Shown here in pieces: positions 43,790-54,969 of a DNA stretch of 64,000 bases (position 1 is its first letter; each line of letters begins with the position of its first letter). The translations under genes were made by a program, and so were the position numbers. The notes beneath the pieces are model-generated. The model had not been told where the DNA came from and did no database searches. It was given only the letters and a program-made list of their open reading frames with translations. The stretch comes from Pachyseris speciosa (Eukaryota > Cnidaria > Anthozoa > Scleractinia > Pachyseridae), in assembly GCA_016490735.1 (NCBI GenBank), contig JAEMWC010000098.1, forward strand, positions 70,001 to 134,000. The letters run 5' to 3'.

Positions 43790-45085
43790 GCACTGAACAC
43801 GCACGTTCGACTGCTTTTCGCATCATCTACTGTATTTCTTTAGAGGGCTTCAGCTTGTCATAAACAGTATGCACTGAGTTTAAGTCCCAACACACAGCCA
43901 AAGTACGAAAGTTATTTTTGAGACGGTTTAACTTTACCAGTGAGTGTTATTGTTTATCGATACTAACAATTTCACAAAATTTCAGCAGTGTAGCTAGAAC
44001 TCAACAGTTCGTTGGAAAAATATGTTTTAGTAACCAACATCTCCAAATTATTCCCCTCATATATTGCCTTTTCTGCCTGTTTGCTTCGCTATGAATTCAG
44101 GAGTGCATTGTCCTCCTCTTCTTTCAAAACTGAAAAACTTTGCACCCTACGAGCGCAGCTTATTTTGAAAGGTTAGTTATGCAATTGCATCGCCTTTTAT
44201 ATAAAACATCGTTTCAGTTGTGTTGTGGCAAAAAGAGCAAATGATTATTAAAACGAACTGACGATAAAGCGGCAGACTAGCCTTGGATTTTATCCCAAGC
44301 GTAGTGCTTTTACAAAACACTTTTCAACTTCTTCGAATGATCAAATAAACACCTTTCAGTGTGTTCATTGTTAGTCGTGGATACGCGAAGCGTAGGAACG
44401 AGTATTGTTAGGGGGCAGATTATACAAATTTGTCACTTACTCAGATGTAAACAAATCGATATGTTAACGGCATACCAATAGATACCGATTTTCCAAAGTA
44501 TTGCCGGAACACCTCTATGGGCTTTCCGACGTATAAATGTGTAAGGAGCAACAGTCGAACCGATGAACGGAATGAAAAAGTAAAGTAACTTTATTTCAGC
44601 TCGGATTGAACGAATAAACGGCAAAAGGAACGTCCGTTCAAACAGCCGAACGACGAAAGAAATATAATCAATATTCCGTCAAAGCGCAGGTTCTCCTACG
44701 TTCATCCAATTCACGATCTGTGGAAAAAAATATATGACCCATTCAACCCAAGATATTCCAAGTGTGCACAGGAATTGACGACGGAAACTTTTCACACCAA
44801 TATAGCTGCATTCGCGAAGCTATTTTCAGTGTTGGAAATAGTATTCTAACGAAAACAATACAATCTAAAATTAAATTATTTTTAGGTGGCGCCATCGCGT
44901 CTCCCCTCAATGTAAACACAAGTTTGCTTTGAGAAACACTCTTCTTTTTAACTAAACGCCCCATTTTTTCAGTGAAACTTTTGGATGAAATTAAACTTGT
45001 TTATTTTTATATCCAAAAGTATGGCGTCGATGGTTGTTCATGAAAACGACGGCAAATGTTGCATTTCCGACCAGTGTCCTAGCAA
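43790..45085. other. intronic stretch, nothing recognised
   Basis: Part of the intron between the two clearest TRADD-N exons. No coding exon, tRNA or clear terminal repeats were seen. Confidence 0.4.
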
Positions 45086-45089
45086 ATTT

Positions 45090-45812
45090 GGACCCCCCAG
45101 ATATGGACCCCCGGTCCAAATCCGCGAGCGAATTTGGACTCCCCGGTCCAAATCCGCTAGCGAACATAGACCCCCGGGGGACCAAATCCGGTAGTGGATT
45201 TGGACCCCCTTCGCGGATTTTGACCCCCCATTATAACTTACTTAGCTGTTATTCGCATATCATAGCATAAAGCACAGAGAACTGTAAAGTTGTTTAAAGC
45301 ATGCGCTGCGGCCTTTCATAAAGTAGATGCAATTTAAAAATCTTGTTTTCGTTCATTCGCGTTATTTTTCCAGGATACTGAATTTGTATAGCTTGAATGA
45401 AGTTTTTCAACAATGCAAGTCTTAAAAATTCGTTGCTGTTAACTTATTTATTATCATAAAATCACAGCAAATTACCATTTTCGCATTTGGTCATGTAAAT
45501 ATAGCTTTTATAAAACTCGCTTTAATTCAGTTATAGTGGAAAGTATTGTAAATTATTGTTAAGAAAGTTTGGTTTTCGAAATTTATAGATACAAACTAGC
45601 GTTGTTGGTTCTTTTTACACTTTTTCTAAAACTATTATTTGAAAAGAAAAAACTGCCTCCGTATTTTTATTTGCTTTTTTTTAACAACTCCATAATCAAT
45701 TTGCAAAGGAATTTTATTACCTTACTCAATAGAACGCTTGTTTTCAGGGGGTCCAGATCCGCGAAAGGGGGTCAAAATCCGTTAGCGGATCCGGGGGTCC
45801 AAATCCGCGGTG
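45090..45812. mobile_element. element with iterated GGGGGTCCAAATCCGC ends
   Basis: The left end has at least five related blocks (GGACCCCCCAGATATGGACC, CCCCGGTCCAAATCCGCGAG, GATTTGGACCCCCTTCGCGG). The right end has inverted relatives (GGGGGTCCAGATCCGCG, GGGGGTCAAAATCCG, GGGGGTCCAAATCCGCG). The middle (45235-45745) is AT-rich without a gene. Multiple iterons at both ends suggest binding sites for a transposase supplied elsewhere. Confidence 0.55.
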
Positions 45813-46741
45813 ACACCGGCAGTAAAAAGCATAATTTCCATGTCAAATTTCGGTTGCGTTCGTTCGACAGCTTTGTGTAACATTGTCGAAATACTGCAGT
45901 GTTTGGCTGGCTTCGTTTTGGCCAAATCGTCCTTTTGCCTGATATTTATCCGACCATATGGACAAGACAGAAACCTTTCAAAAGGAGCACATTTTTTTTT
46001 AACTCCCACGATATCTCCCTGCCTCGATAATTCATTCAAACGCGAATATGTAAATATGCACCCCGAGGTTAAATTGTGTTAAGCTCATGAACAATAAAAT
46101 TGATGCTCAAAAGAGCTGGACGTTTTGGAACGCATTAAAAAGCTGTTTAAACACTTTCCAGAAAGAGTTTTCACGCGTTAAAACTAGCTAAAACGCCGTT
46201 TTCTCGAGTCACCTTGGCTTAATCCCCCTTATTGCAAATACAGTCACATATCCACGACTAGTACTTCTTCACAGTTGTACTTTGATTTGTCTTACCGTGA
46301 CAAGCTAATCGTTTCAATGTCCAAGAGATCACTGTCTTCAAAGCAGTCCAGTTATAACAAAATGTAATTTAACTGAGAATTTATAAATCATTTAGGACTG
46401 AACGCCACACTAACAAGCAGTTGTTTACATCGACCAAACGATGAAAAAAAATAATCTTATTTCCCTTGATCACAAACATACTCAAATCACATGAATACTC
46501 GCCTTTCAGGGAATTTCAAAGCTTTTAATTCCACTGCATATTTCTTCTCTCCTCTAACACTAGTTGGTATACAATCCCATGTGCTTTAGTCCGGCAAAAA
46601 AAATATGATAGAAAAAAACCCATAACACTTCGCACGGTGCAAACGCTCTCCTGGCATCGTGTTCGATTTCATTCAAAAGACCAACAAGAGCATGCGAACG
46701 GTGATGAGCAGAAAGCTGCGCAGAACGTTTTTCCGCTCTGA

Positions 46742-46798
46742 ACCCCTAACCCTAACCCTAATCCAAGGGTTGGGTTAGGTCAGGTCAGGTTAGGGTTG
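46742..46798. repeat. interstitial telomere-type repeats in inverted arrangement
   Basis: CCCCTAACCCTAACCCTAAT is followed by GGGTTGGGTTAGGTCAGGTC and AGGTTAGGGTTG, i.e. CCCTAA units meeting TTAGGG-like units head to head. The canonical metazoan telomere unit appears about three times on the left and in degraded form on the right. Confidence 0.8.
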
Positions 46799-46799
46799 C

Positions 46800-47671
46800 C
46801 TGATTTTGGAGTACCTATGCAAGTTACAACCCGATTTAAACTATTCTGCGTGACAGGCGCTGGAATAACATGGTACTTGGTTCAGAGGGACGCGTTCGAA
46901 AAGAGAAACAAGCAAAGAGAAAAGGAGAAACGCCTTTCCTCTCTTGACTCGTGCGTCTCTTTTCTCGTGCGCGCCGTCCAGTCTCGTGTCCCAGATTTTC
47001 CAGCGCTTCGGTAGGCACGGTAGAATCAAACTGATCAGTGGGGAATTTAAAGAGGGAAATTTCTTCAAGAAAAACAAGGCCTACTTTCAATTAATTTCAG
47101 CATAACACTGAGAGAAATTCTATGCAACAATTAGATTATGTCGTAGATATTTCTGTAGCAAATTGATAATTGAAGAAAGTTCAGCCCGAATGAACTATAA
47201 TTCAGAGAAACTGAGGGTCGATAATGAACTGATTTCGATCGTTAATAGTTCAAAGATATCGTCACGATCATCACTATCATGACCAAAATCATTATCATGG
47301 TCTTCATCATCGTCACAATCACCGTCAACGTGATTATCCTATTTTACCATCACAATTATGTGCGCGACTTTGAGAAAGGCTGGAAAAAATTGACTCGGTA
47401 GGGATTGGTAACTGGTAGGACTGCTACACCAGTGCATTGCTCTACCAACTAAGCTACCACGTAACTGGCTTTGGGTACTTGATATTTTGAGTGTTCTAAA
47501 AATAATTACAAACCCATGAAACAGGAAAAAAACAAATTTCATGCATTTGAAGTACATGCGGAGGATACATTTGAAGATGTCAAAGAACATCAAAGTTACG
47601 TATGCAACGTTACTTAAAGAAGCAATCATCTTCGTCATTGTTATCATTATATCAATTCCAATCAAACTCAC
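46800..47671. other. intron sequence with tRNA-like segment
   Basis: A (CAT/CA)-rich purine-pyrimidine tract lies at about 47255-47350. At about 47395-47470 the minus strand reads GGTAGCTTAGTTGGTAGAGC followed by sequence without a convincing B box, a probable SINE-head relic. Nothing else is recognised. Confidence 0.4.
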
Positions 47672-48199
47672 CTCGACGTGTAAGGAAATTCAGACAAGCG
47701 AAGTACTCGCGAAAAGCAATGGTTGTCGCCAGTCTCACCTCGGTCAGGCCAAATTCCTGCAGAACGTCGTCTGTCACCAGGAATTTCTGAACCACTTCAT
47801 TGAGATGACCACTGTCATAGTCTTCCAACAGTTCTTCAAGGATTTTAACAGACCTGATTTCTACTGTGATCATCAAACTGCTGACTGTAGTGTCAATAAT
47901 TATTACTTTGCGCACCTTTTCCATATACTGTAGGAAGTCATCTAACTGCTCAGGTTTTGATGGGTCAACTTGTTGGATGCGCTTGTATGCAATTACGTTT
48001 ATAACTGCTTGGGTGGAAGGAATGCCTCCGTTACCGGCATTTGACGGCGAACGCACATCTTCCGGTTGGTTTGACTTGTTTGGTGAGACCGCCGCGCTTT
48101 CTACTTTCCGCTTTCCGCGCTTTTCTCCTATTTCTGTAGCTATGTCCTGTGCACCAGGTCCTTTCACAGCCTCACAATCAATTTTCAGGTGAAGAAAAG
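47672..48199 (-). CDS. first TRADD-N-like exon
   Basis: Internal exon of 528 nt, phase 1 at both ends. The acceptor TTTTTGACAAG before 48199 is a little weak; the donor GTGAGT after 47672 is strong. It encodes 176 residues: a start FLHLKIDCEAVKGPGAQDIA, a basic Lys/Arg-Ser/Pro linker (EKRGKRKVESAAVSPNKS), then the domain with STQAVINVIAYKRIQQVDPS, FLQYMEKVRKVIIIDTT, SLMITVEIRSVKILEELLED, HLNEVVQKFLVTDDVLQEFG and EVRLATTIAFREYFACLNF. The closest relative in the window is 40044-40535 and, in broken form, 1845-2180. It follows the glycosyltransferase exon in phase across a 0.7-kb intron. A role as a homotypic docking domain is inferred from the TRADD-N family. Confidence 0.75.
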
Positions 48200-48890
48200 C
48201 TTGTCAAAAAGAAATTCTGAATTAGACAAACAACAAGGCATCATGGCATGTGAACCAGAGATCACCCAAAATTCATTCTTTTAAATATGCAATGAATGAT
48301 TATTCTATCGAAGGCCTCTTTAACAATAAAAGCAAACAGCAACGTACCCAGTTCCTCCTTGAACGGGCAACTTATCATTTAACAAAGTTCATACTTAGTG
48401 TTTCCGATGTCGTTTAGCATATCTGATGTTTTTGCGCCTCATCCACCGGATCATTGCATTTCCCCTTCCCATGTCTATGATAATCATGTTTCAAAACAAT
48501 TTCATCTGCATATAGGTTAAGTTGAACCATAAAACTGCTACAAGATACTAAAAGGGCCCACGGAACTAATGGCTACAACGAAACGTTGGAGCGAGACGAG
48601 TGTATTGTGCCATGTGACTTCGTGACAATTGCGACATAGCAGGGACATCTATAGACTGATAGCATTCCCGTTTCTCAATAATCAGGAGGGAAGGCCATCA
48701 ACATAGCGGCGAGAAGGGAGTTCACTCCACGTTTCGAATTTTTCGCGCGTCTATTTGACCATTCATAAAGAGACTACTAGAAGTATATTGAGGACTAGAG
48801 ACAAGTGACAAGAGACGGTGAACTTCAAAAAACACTACATGTGCACTTAAATTGTGCACTAAAAATGTATGCAAACCAATTCCAACTTAC

Positions 48891-50088
48891 CACGAACAAG
48901 GTTCATCATCTTAAACCGAAGGGCATCGCTTTGTTTGGTCCAACTGTATTCATTGTCATAGGATGTTCGCAAACTCTCAGCCTCCCTCAGTCGAGTCTTC
49001 CTGTCTTTCTCCCAGATTTTCTTGATGGCTGCAGCCCATATCTCGGGATCTTCTGAGTCGATCACAAAAGACGAACCAAATGGTACTTTGTTTAACGCTT
49101 CTCCAAACCCAGAATTCTTGCTAGCCAGCACAGGTAGACCAGCTGAAAGAGCCTCAAGACCAGTCAACCCGAAGCCCTCTGTTCTGGAGGTTAAGAGCAC
49201 AAGATCTACTTCGCATAATAATCGCTTCAAACTTTCTCGGCTCTTTTCATAGCGTCTGACCTTCAAGCGGTTAGCAGGTATATCATAGTCAAGAAAACGT
49301 TTCGCTACTTCCTCGTGATTTCCATCAGATGCTCCGACGATCACAAGCTGGGTGTCAGGTAGTGACGCAACGGCCCTTCCCGCTATATCGAACCCTTGTA
49401 ATTCAAAATCCTCTGCATCTCCACGGCCAAACACCAAAACACTCCGATGTTTTCTTTCTGTGGGAACCTGTTCAACACTCTTGAATTCGTCAAACACTCC
49501 GGGAGTAAAGTCAAAAATGGACTCATCTCGTCTATACCCACGAAGGTACGAACGAAAGGCCTCAGTTAACTTCGGCCCAACTCCAACAACAAAATCGGCT
49601 AGTTTGCACAACTCTACTTCAACACTGTGCTTTTCTTCGCCCGTCGAAATTGGATTTGGATAACATTTGAACATCCCTTCTTCCTCTGGGTTTGAGTGTA
49701 CAACTTGCACCCACTTGCATTTGTGAGAGTCTCTGATGATTTGCGCCTGGCGACCGAGTTTCACCCCATGACCAACAATTATGTCTACTTGCAATTGTTC
49801 TGGTGGAAAGCTAAGCCATTCCAGTTCTTCATAACCAGGCCGTCGTTTGGCTTCCAGAACGTGCACATTGTGGGTAAAAGCTGTTTCCTTCTCCACTTCA
49901 CTACATTTTGGCACAAAGAATGTAATTTCCACACTGGAGGACTTGGCCAACTGAATGGCTAATTCTCTGTTTACTGTGGAAAGTTCTCCCTTGTTTGAGC
50001 CCCATTCAGAAGCCAAAATGGTGATTTTAACTTTGCGACGTCCATAAGCCTGGCCATGTTCTTGCGATTCCCATGAAGCGGACGCCAT
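48891..50088 (-). CDS. GT4-family glycosyltransferase exon (5' coding exon)
   Basis: Codes 399 residues from ATG 50088 to a GTAAGT donor after 48891 (phase 1). The start is chosen because an in-frame TAG lies seven codons upstream and the exon's acceptor (TTGCAG, exon from 50133) leaves a 45-nt 5' leader. It has the GT-B fold pattern of glycosyltransferase family 4: an N-terminal Rossmann start KVKITILASEWGSNKGELST, a mid-protein HSNPEEEG, a linker SVLVFGRGDAEDFELQGFDI, and the nucleotide-sugar site RTEGFGLTGLEALSAGLPVL with the E-x7-E pair at residues 304 and 312. The donor sugar is unknown. Fusion of GT4 domains to nucleotide-binding or signalling modules is reported in coral NLR-type proteins, and here the next exons encode TRADD-N-like and ubiquitin-like modules. 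The reading beyond the donor ends at a stop (48859) and is probably intronic. Confidence 0.85.
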
Positions 50089-50133
50089 AGCCAAGCATGC
50101 TGTCTAGAGCGCCGTAAACTAGGTTTTGAACAC
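50089..50133 (-). other. 5' UTR part of the GT4 exon
   Basis: It follows TCTCGTTTGCAG on the minus strand, a good acceptor, implying an untranslated upstream exon not located here. It contains a short out-of-frame ATG (50098) before the chosen start. Confidence 0.5.
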
Positions 50134-50617
50134 CTGCAAACGAGAGATATGCAAACAGGTGAAAAAACTGTCTTTTGGTGGAAACGTGTTCGGTGTATAA
50201 ATACAAATCCTAACCTGAGAATGCGGCAATATCCAGTCAAACGGTAATTTGGGTAATTGAAAACCGACTCCACAGGGACTAAATTAGTTGATCCTTTGAA
50301 GGTCTAACATTTCAAAGGAAATAAGAGACGTCTACACGCAGGATGCAAAAAAAGAGGAACAAATGTTTCACGTAAACGTTTACCAAGTTTCCTCGGTTTG
50401 CACCGGGAATTTCAAACCTTCTCAATTGAGGTTTTGTTAATTTTCTTAGTATATCATCATCGCCCTGGCTCTGCAGGTTTTTGAAGCCTTGGTTGTTATC
50501 GTTAGAAACAAGAGAATGACGCCTTTTCTCTAAGGACACGGATAAGAATATTATAGGAAAGACAATTATTGCTTTGGCTTGGAACATCCCAGATGAAGCT
50601 CCTGGTGGTCTGTGGGG

Positions 50618-50742
<125 letters not shown>

Positions 50743-50759
50743 GAGATTTAGGAGGAAAC

Positions 50760-52030
50760 TCCAACATATATGTAACAAGGGAGCGTTCTCTCAATCTTGA
50801 AAAATCAACCCAATCATTTGAGATGGGAACCCCAGAAGTAACAACATGCCCCCAAGTGTAAGATAGGCATTTGTATTATGAGCAGCAACCTCAAGAGACT
50901 GGGGATGAATCAGTCGCTAATTCAACAATCAACCAATCAATCAATCAGTCAGTCAGTCAGTCAAACAAAATAAACACATTGCTCTTCAATGATTACTACT
51001 TACAAACTAACTGTCACAAGAGGCCTCTCTCTCCTCTTCAGGGGTCTCCTTTCTCTTTCAGGTAAAGTGGAGAAAATATGGTGACCAGTGAAGGCTGGTA
51101 GGAAAGAGCAAATGAAAGAGGCTTAAAAGAGCCTTCAGTTTTCTGACTAGGAACAAAATTTTAAAATAGAAGCTACTGGTAAAAGTGCACCTAACCCCAA
51201 AATAATTTTTCCACTAATATAAGACTTTGCACCTATTCCAAAACATTTGGCCTATTTTTACAGTTTTAGACTTATTTCTTTACAGGCTTCAAAACTAGGG
51301 AATGTGATCCACCATTAAAGCATTATTAATTTGGGTACTCAATCAAGCTAGTGAGTGGCGTGGTGCTCTACCTGGCTGGTAGAGAAAAGGCAACAGAAGA
51401 GGCTTAAAAGAGCATTCAATTTTCTGGCTTGGAACAAAAGTAATATAAGAAACTAATGTTGGGGGTTGGGGTGGGGGTGGGGGGTTGGGTTGGGCAACAA
51501 CACACATTTAACATTAGTGCACTTCAACCATAAAGGGGTTTTCAACCATAACCCCCATCAATTTTGTCAGAGAATGCCAGAGGTAACAAAATGCCCCAAA
51601 GCACATATCAGACAACTCTTAAACACCTGTACATGTGCCAACCACAGGGTCTAGGGATAAATCAGTGGCTAATTCTCCAATAAATACATTACAGATTAAT
51701 TAATCAAAATGAACACAGTTCTCTTCTGAATCAATGATTAACACCTGAGCTAATTGTCCTGGGGAGGGGAGGGGGTTACAAAATTGTCTCTTGGTTGGCT
51801 CCTACCCCAAGGGCCTCCTTTCTTTATCAAGTAGAGTGGAGAATGGAGGGGGTAGAAAATATGGTGCACAGGGAAGGTTAACTTGCTGGGGGAGAAGAAG
51901 GGAAAGAGGCTTAAAAAAGCATTTCATTTTCTGGCTTAAGAGCAAACTTAATATTAATTGGAAACTTCTGGTGAAGGATATGGGGAGAAACCCAACATAA
52001 ATGTATCAGGGGTGCTGCCAGGGTTCTTTC
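50760..52030. repeat. degenerate tandem repeat array of about 450-bp units
   Basis: Three diverged units share GAGGCTTAAAAGAGC(C/A)TTCA and TTTTCTGGCTTGGAACAAAA (about 51118, 51393, 51905), TAGAGTGGAGAA with AAATATGGTG (51065, 51833), and ATGCCCC(A/C)A blocks preceded by CCAGA(A/G)GTAACAA (50830, 51579). Unit lengths are irregular. No coding content. Confidence 0.65.
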
Positions 52031-52087
52031 TGAGGATCTTCAACAGATCACCCCCTTCACTTTTCTATGGGAACTCAAGATTGGTTT

Positions 52088-52478
52088 CTCATACATACAT
52101 ACATACATACATTACTTTATTTACCCTCGGATTGTAGAGTAGCTTGTGCAGCTAAGATCTCCGAGCATTTAACCATCAGATGAGAGATAGACCACCACAC
52201 CGGGAACTACGTCCCCTACTCTTTTCGAACAGTGTGTGGGTTCTTTTACCTCCCACAGAATCAATTATGAAGAGTTGTGAGACGGGGCCCACGGTTTATC
52301 GTCCTTATCTGAGAAGACTAGAAAGTCTCACCATTTACAGATGTTATTACAAAGGCAGCACTTTCTCCTCAATTATTTAAAGACCCTGAGTGTTGGTCCG
52401 GCCGGGATTTGAACCCGCGACATCCCACACGCTAGTCCGGTGCTCTTGACTACCACTGAGCTAACCAGTCGGCGTTGT
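52088..52478 (-). mobile_element. tRNA-headed SINE with (CATA)n tail
   Basis: On the minus strand it begins with GCCGACTGGTTAGCTCAGTG (A box) and CGCGGGTTCAAATCCCGGCC (B box) at about 52400-52478. It continues with a 300-bp body and ends in GTATGTATGTATG (52090-52113 as CATA on the plus strand). A functional tRNA gene is excluded by the long fused body and poor acceptor stem. This family differs from the SINE at 11128-11435. Confidence 0.8.
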
Positions 52479-52589
52479 TTTGGGAATCCCAAAACAAAAA
52501 ACATGCACCAAAGTGTGACAGAAACATTTGTTTTTTAGCACCAGTCCAGGGACAAGGGATGAATCACAGGCTAATGTTCCAATCAATTA

Positions 52590-53129
52590 CAGTCAACACT
52601 CTCATAAGCAACCACCCTTTGGTGCATGACAAAGTGGTCACTAATGAGAGGTGGTCGCTTACGGAAAAAATCAACAAAATAAGCTCAATACTGGATTAAC
52701 TGATTAATTGCATAAAGATATTACCTTATCAGCTAAAATTATAAATAAAAGGACAATAGCCGAGTCAGTGTATTTGTCAAAGTGTCTCTTGTTAATCAAA
52801 ATCACCTGATCAAAATTTGAACTGAACAAAACCTAAGCGGAAAGCAGCATCAAACATGGGGTGCATATACATGAAATCTAGACTTTTGTCACCTCTGAGA
52901 GAAGATTTTCAGAGGATCATATGTGGTCATGTTGGGTGGTTGCTTACCGGAAACAGAAAACACAAGAATGTCAAACTTCTGGCCTAAAAACTGGTCGCGG
53001 TTGCTTAAGAAATTTGAGTAGTAGTCGCTTACGAAAGAGCTCTTGAAACAGTATTTAACTGAAAATCAAAACGGTTTAGTTTACAAAGTGGTCACTTACG
53101 AGAAGTGGTTGCTATGAGAGAGTTGACTG
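52590..53129. mobile_element. 540-bp element with ACAGTCAAC inverted ends
   Basis: The left end ACAGTCAACACTCTCATAAG is mirrored by the right end ATGAGAGAGTTGACTGT. Inside, repeated GTGGTCACTTACGAGAAGTG-like blocks (GTGGTCGCTTACGG, GTGGTCACTAATGAGAGG, TAGTCGCTTACGAAAG) recur in both arms. Flanks are ATTA and AATT. Non-autonomous; superfamily unknown. Confidence 0.65.
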
Positions 53130-53149
53130 TAATTACTTTAATTAATTAA

Positions 53150-53460
53150 ACAATAAAACTACACAGATTGTTCTTGTATGAATACCATCTAACCTGATTA
53201 CCATAGGGTTCCTCTCCACACCACAGATGCCTTCTTTCTCTATCAAAAGGAGCTGCAGAGACAAGAAAGAGGTCATTGGATTAGCAGGAAGGGTGGTAAG
53301 AGATACTATTGTAAGTGAATACCATCTAACCTGATTACCATTAAGGGTTCCTCTCCACACCACAGATGACTCCTTTCTCTATCAAAAGGAGCAGAGACTA
53401 GAAAGAGGAGGGCATAATGGATTAGCAGGCAGAAGGGTAAGGGATACTAAGTGAATAACA
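53150..53460. repeat. tandem duplication, about 145-bp unit
   Basis: GAATACCATCTAACCTGATT with TTCCTCTCCACACCACAGAT and TTTCTCTATCAAAAGGAGC occurs at about 53180 and 53323, and a third partial start lies near 53453. It belongs to the same degenerate array style as 50760-52030. Confidence 0.75.
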
Positions 53461-53464
53461 TATA

Positions 53465-54115
53465 ACCTGAATACGATATAGTCAAAAAGGTTTTCTCTTT
53501 TTGCCTCTCTCACTATGCAATAATTATATGAGCCATGTCACTCAACTTTGTGTGATGCCAAAGAAGAAAGAGAACCTACTACCTTTTAATCATGCAACAA
53601 CAACAACATTTGACAGATAAAAAGTACCCACCCATAGGTAGCAAAGGCTAGTCAAGTCGGGTGGGTCAAAAGGATGTTAAAAACACAGAAGGAAAATAAC
53701 ACAAATTACAAGAATTCATTAAAAAAAAAATTCAAGTACAGATTACAACTGGATCTTTTGACTAAGAACAAGAAAATAAGATAATTTACAGTAACATGAT
53801 AATCTACAATAAAAGGAGCTAAAATTTAATTAAAGGTGCTATTTTGGTTCCATGATTCCTCTGGAATCACAGCTTGGTACTTTAAAGGGAACCTCCACTC
53901 TTACAACAAATTCATGCTAAATTGTTGGAAATAATTACTAGCTTCCAAATTGCATTTTGAAACGTGGATCTAACATTTAAGCGTACAAAACAATCGATAT
54001 CATTAACGCCTATTTTGGCAAGTTTCCTGGGTGCGGCCATTTTGGATTTGATGACGAGTAATAGTTGCAGCAATTGTCAGGAAGCAAATGTTAAACTATA
54101 AGACAACCATTGGCC
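53465..54115. other. unannotated stretch, nothing recognised
   Basis: AT-rich. A short motif TTGTAATTTAC-like repetition is not distinctive. No gene supported. Confidence 0.4.
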
Positions 54116-54119
54116 ATTA

Positions 54120-54965
54120 GCTAGTGAAAAGTTCTAAACACTGGAGGACCACAGGGAAACCAAATGAAAATTAATTTCAATGTATCACAAAAGGAAATTG
54201 AGTCGTGCGAGCGAAAAAATTATTGACTTTTTCGTTTTTCGTTTTTGAATTTATGCCGTCACAAGAAACAAAAATGTGATAACTCTTCAAGGCGTGTAAA
54301 TTCGATTGAAACTTCAGAATACTGTCTTATAAATGCTGAATTTCACTATGAAATAGAGCTTATTATGTGCCATTTATTGGTAATTTATTTCTTTAAAGGC
54401 AAGGTTTCAAAAGTGTTTTCTCTTTTCATCACGCGCCGGCTGTGACACACAGAGATGGCTGAAATGGCAAAATACTCTGTCAGAAAGCGCATTTCTGTTA
54501 ATAGTGTTTCTAGAGCATTATCATTACGTGGTGAAACTTGATAAATAATTGATGTGATTCAAATAATTTGTCTTCGTTCAAGTGAGTTATTTTATTTCAA
54601 TCCATTAAAATTCAAATCGCATTTTGCATCCAAATGAGCAATTTCAAAGTTTCAAAGTTCAGTTCAATTGCTATGTTAAATTTATGTCACGGTGTCTCTT
54701 CATAGTATTTTAAAGAATTAATTCACAGTGAAAAAAGACTTTTTTTTATTATATTACTTTCAAATGTCAAACATAATTAGTTACAAAAAGCTGATAAGTT
54801 GCATGTCAGTATTGTGGTTGAAAAAGAAAGTACCTAACTGAAACTGCTTGACAGGATTAATGTCTGGCAAAGAAGCCTGGCTAGTGAAAATTTTGTTTTG
54901 GTTAGTGAATCAAACCTCTCTCTAGCCACTGGGCTAGTAAGCTGAAAATTTAGTCTCGAGCCCTG
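54120..54965. mobile_element. internally deleted relative of the hAT element
   Basis: The right end CTAGCCACTGGGCTAGTAAG with TTTAGTCTCGAGCCCTG matches the right end of the hAT at 33602-39825. The left part carries ACCAAATGAAAATTAATTTCAA as in that element. A short piece homologous to its transposase C-terminal codons (GCATTTCTGTTAATAGTGTT) lies at about 54489. A CAGGG left end is not visible, so it is a deletion derivative or truncated copy. Confidence 0.7.
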
Positions 54966-54969
54966 TAGA

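Noticed and set aside
49022..49962. plus-strand open frames opposite the glycosyltransferase
   Set aside because: Antisense shadows of a well-supported coding exon.
52400..52478. tRNA-like sequence on the minus strand
   Set aside because: Fused to a 300-bp body ending in a CATA tail; a SINE.
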